The position numbers were made by a program, and so were the translations under genes. A stretch of 8,880 nucleotides of DNA from CALMFT01 sp964563595 (GTDB lineage: Bacteria > Patescibacteriota > Gracilibacteria > Absconditabacterales > Absconditicoccaceae). The stretch covers positions 1 through 8,880 of the forward strand of contig CAZLWR010000032.1 in NCBI GenBank assembly GCA_964563595.1, read 5' to 3'. Below, one piece after another: positions 7,018 to 8,880 of the stretch. The notes beneath the pieces were generated by a model. The model was not told where the DNA came from, did not search any database, and worked only from the letters and a program-made list of their open reading frames with translations. Position 1 is the stretch's first letter. Each line of letters starts with the position of its first letter.

Positions 7018-7326
7018 ATGCCCAAGTCTTACCTCACTCCAAAAGAAGAAATTCTGGTCTTTCTCAAAACTATCCCTCGTGGTAAGGTCACTACCTATAG
7101 AGCACTTTCCAAGAAGTTTGGATGTCACCCCAGGATTATCATATCTATTATGAAAGGAAACAAACAGCCTGATACGACGCCTTGCTACAAAGTTCTTCCC
7201 AATGATGGTTCACTTGATGGGTATATACTTGGAATACCGGAAAGGGTAAAGAGATTGGAAAAAGATGGTATTGGCATCAAGAATGGGAAGGTAGAGGAAA
7301 AGTTTATTATATTTGAGTTGAAGTAG
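7018..7326 (+). CDS. MGMT/ATL-type DNA-binding alkyltransferase-like protein
   Basis: A 102-residue protein equal in length to the C-terminal DNA-binding domain of O6-alkylguanine-DNA alkyltransferase, without the N-terminal domain. PRGKVTTYRALSKKFG matches the P-x-GxVTTY-xxLA signature, with Tyr27 at the position that rotates the target base. HPRIIISIMKGN carries Arg39, the finger residue. PCYKVLPNDG at 55-64 corresponds to PCHRVVxxDG and keeps the acceptor Cys56, but His and Arg are replaced by Tyr and Lys. In alkyltransferase-like (ATL) proteins the Cys is usually lost, so activity is possible but the altered motif leaves this open. The role would be repair or flagging of alkylated guanine. 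It contains no TGA. It starts the cluster 7018-8007; the next gene begins 48 bp later. Confidence 0.9.
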   Translation: MPKSYLTPKEEILVFLKTIPRGKVTTYRALSKKFGCHPRIIISIMKGNKQPDTTPCYKVLPNDGSLDGYILGIPERVKRLEKDGIGIKNGKVEEKFIIFELK

Positions 7327-7374
7327 TTTTGTTTTGTCCTCTTGATAATAATCCATTTAATATTTATGGAATTT

Positions 7375-7686
7375 ATGAAAAAACTTCTCCTTCCGTTCCT
7401 CCTCCTCTTTGTCGCAACTCCTGTTTTTGCAAAACTTAATTGTAACCAAGTCACGTGTGATGAAGCAAGAAATTATTCGTATATGGATGCAGATAAGGAT
7501 GGATATTATTGTGAAGTACAATGTGGACATTATGTGTCGTCAAAAAAAGCCACTCCAAAATCTGCTCCTAAAACTACTAAAGTCACTCTAACAAAAACAA
7601 AATATATATTGGGACCGAAATGATGATGTTATTACCTAAGCAAAAGCAATAAGAAGGTCTATGTAGATAAGAAGTTATGTAAATAA
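7375..7686 (+). CDS. Secreted Excalibur-like calcium-binding protein with GPKGGCYY tail
   Basis: A 103-residue protein with a clear signal peptide (MKKLLLPFLLLFVATPVFA, cut after Ala19). Residues 23-50 hold an Excalibur-like module: CNQVTCDEA, then DADKDGYYCEVQC with the DxDxDG calcium loop (Asp38, 40, 42) and Cys46. A Lys/Thr-rich linker follows, then YILGPKGGCYYLSKSNKKVYVDKKLC, similar to GPRGGCYYxxxxGxKxYVDxxLC tails and PBCV-type basic adaptor domains of secreted proteins. Its two Gly (83-84) are tandem TGA TGA codons at 7621-7626, so the standard code would remove the whole tail. It has six Cys in the mature part and probably works outside the cell, perhaps bound to the surface; function is otherwise unknown. 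ATG 7366 is an alternative start that adds three residues; 7375 gives a better signal peptide. Confidence 0.82.
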
Positions 7687-7692
7687 TTGATT

Positions 7693-8007
7693 ATGGAAAG
7701 TAATATGGACCATTGTTTTACAAGCACATGACCATTGCGAAAACGAGAAGGTACAGAAAAAGGTGCCTGGTTTTTCGTGACTCTTGAACAAGAGGTTGGT
7801 GATAAGATGAAAGCCTTGTTTTACGCAACAGTAAAAAAGAAGTCCATGTCTATGAAAGTAAGGGCAAGAATTGGCTGGGTTACTCGAGAAACGAGCGTAT
7901 TTCCCACCAAAGATGGCAAATGTTTTTTACCAATCAAAGCTAAAATTCGCAAAGAGTTGAGTGTGAAAGAGGGAGATACGATATTGGTGGAATTGGAGTT
8001 ATTATAG
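7693..8007 (+). CDS. DUF1905 domain protein
   Basis: A 104-residue protein beginning 6 bp after the preceding stop, so it is very likely in the same transcript. The pattern matches DUF1905: FTSTGPLRKREG near the start, GAWFFVTLEQEVGDKM at 24-39, then VRARIGWVTRETSVFPTKDGKCFLPIKAKIRKE and GDTILVELELL at the end. The Gly in STGPL is encoded by TGA (7729). The family folds as a small beta barrel and is often found with or fused to YdeI/OmpD-associated proteins; its biochemical role is not established. ATG 7705 is an alternative start. It ends 3 bp before the convergent minus-strand gene ends. Confidence 0.85.
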
Positions 8008-8010
8008 ATT

Positions 8011-8880
8011 TTACTGTATAGATTTATCAGGAATATCCGTGAAAAACTCAGTGATATTGTTTGTATCTCAATCGTTTGATACTTGGAATAATCAGTCTCC
8101 TATAACATGCATGACAGAACTACTGAGTATATTGCTGAAAACGTATTCTGGGATATGTGGGTTTTCCTTTGCGATTTCTTCGATTGAAGCGTATGTTCAT
8201 GATTGTACATGAGACAATCAGCCCCAATATTGTGCCGTTCCTTGAGAAATGCATAAAGTTTTATAACGGCAGAGTATTTTTGCTGCTTGTAAGTATTCTT
8301 TGTGAGTGCCGTATTCTTGTAAAAATGCTACTACATGGTTGCGTGAAACAATTTCTAGTTTCTGTGCTTTTATCGTTAATGATTCTATCGCACTTTGATC
8401 TAGAGGATGCAGTGCTTGAGCTCAGCGACTAACAATGGCATCAAATAATAATGGAGAATATGAGGCCTTAATTTGGCTGCGGATACGCTCTGGATAAGGT
8501 GTCAGAAATAATTTTTTATATTTGCTATCTGGCATGTTTGCTATAAATCCTATCATTTCTGGTACCAGACTCCCTCTGGGAAATGTATTACTTGCTGACT
8601 CATTTCGGATTCCTTCGCTAGATATAAGAACCAAGCCATCATATAAAGAGCTCTCGGGAGTTATATTTTCTGATTGAGTGTGTGAGAGATTTGTGAATAA
8701 CTTGTAAGTACCGGCAGCTTGATCATATGCTGGGTATTTGTTCACATATCTTACAGAGCAAGCTATAGATAAAGCTGTAAGCTTATCATTGAGCAACTGA
8801 ACAGCTTTACTTCAATAATCAGAATGTTCGTTATAATCTGACTCATCCATGATAATTAAAACATTCTTTAACTTATATTT
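8011..8880 (-). CDS. Hypothetical protein, probably running off the right edge
   Basis: The frame ends at TAA 8013-8011 and is open to the right edge of the window. The first in-frame ATG inside is 8850-8848, which would give 279 residues, but upstream codons read NVLII directly before MDESDYNEH, like a buried beta strand, so the true start is probably outside. Six TGA codons occur (8812, 8422, 8218, 8197, 8092, 8068). YDGLVLISSEG suggests another core strand, and a later stretch, TYASIEEIAKENPHIPEYVF, looks like a small helix-turn-helix or winged-helix-like fold. There is no signal peptide or clear membrane helix in the visible part. I do not recognise the family. It is convergent with the DUF1905 gene, 3 bp apart, with no visible terminator between them. 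Confidence 0.72.

Noticed and set aside
8157..8432. Plus-strand frame of 91 codons
   Set aside because: It is antisense to the right-edge minus-strand gene, whose frame carries six TGA glycines.

Overview
The window reads as an AT-rich genome that uses TGA as glycine instead of stop (translation table 25), which points to Gracilibacteria (BD1-5) or Absconditabacteria (SR1) in the candidate phyla radiation. With the standard code almost every gene here looks broken. With TGA = Gly, full-length proteins appear, and several TGA codons fall on glycines conserved in known families: the Gly before Asn-His in a NodB deacetylase, the Gly-Trp of a TspO-like helix, and both glycines of a GPKGGCYY motif (tandem TGA TGA). 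All coordinates below use table 25.

Left part (1-2091): the C-terminal part of a TspO/MBR-like membrane protein (+) converges with a small single-helix membrane protein (-). A divergent spacer then leads to a membrane-anchored polysaccharide deacetylase (+) and an unrecognised 198-residue protein (+), probably one operon.

Middle (2092-5312): a strongly GC-rich, TGA-free 307-codon gene (-) bracketed by an inverted repeat; a stretch that looks like a decayed gene (+) with four in-frame TAA/TAG codons; an unrecognised 329-residue protein (-); and a second GC-rich, TGA-free 67-codon membrane-protein gene (-). The two GC-rich genes share a nearly identical 15-bp leader, CGCATYAAAAAAACA, although the genes themselves are unrelated. 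This pair is the most unusual part of the window.

Right part (5313-8880): a DoxX-like membrane protein (+), a hairpin-rich non-coding element, an SPFH/stomatin-like protein (-), then a + strand cluster of a short MGMT/ATL-type protein, a secreted Excalibur-like Ca-binding protein and a DUF1905 protein. It meets an unrecognised protein (-) that probably runs off the right edge. There is no rRNA, tRNA, CRISPR array or recognisable transposase. Most starts lack a Shine-Dalgarno sequence at normal spacing.
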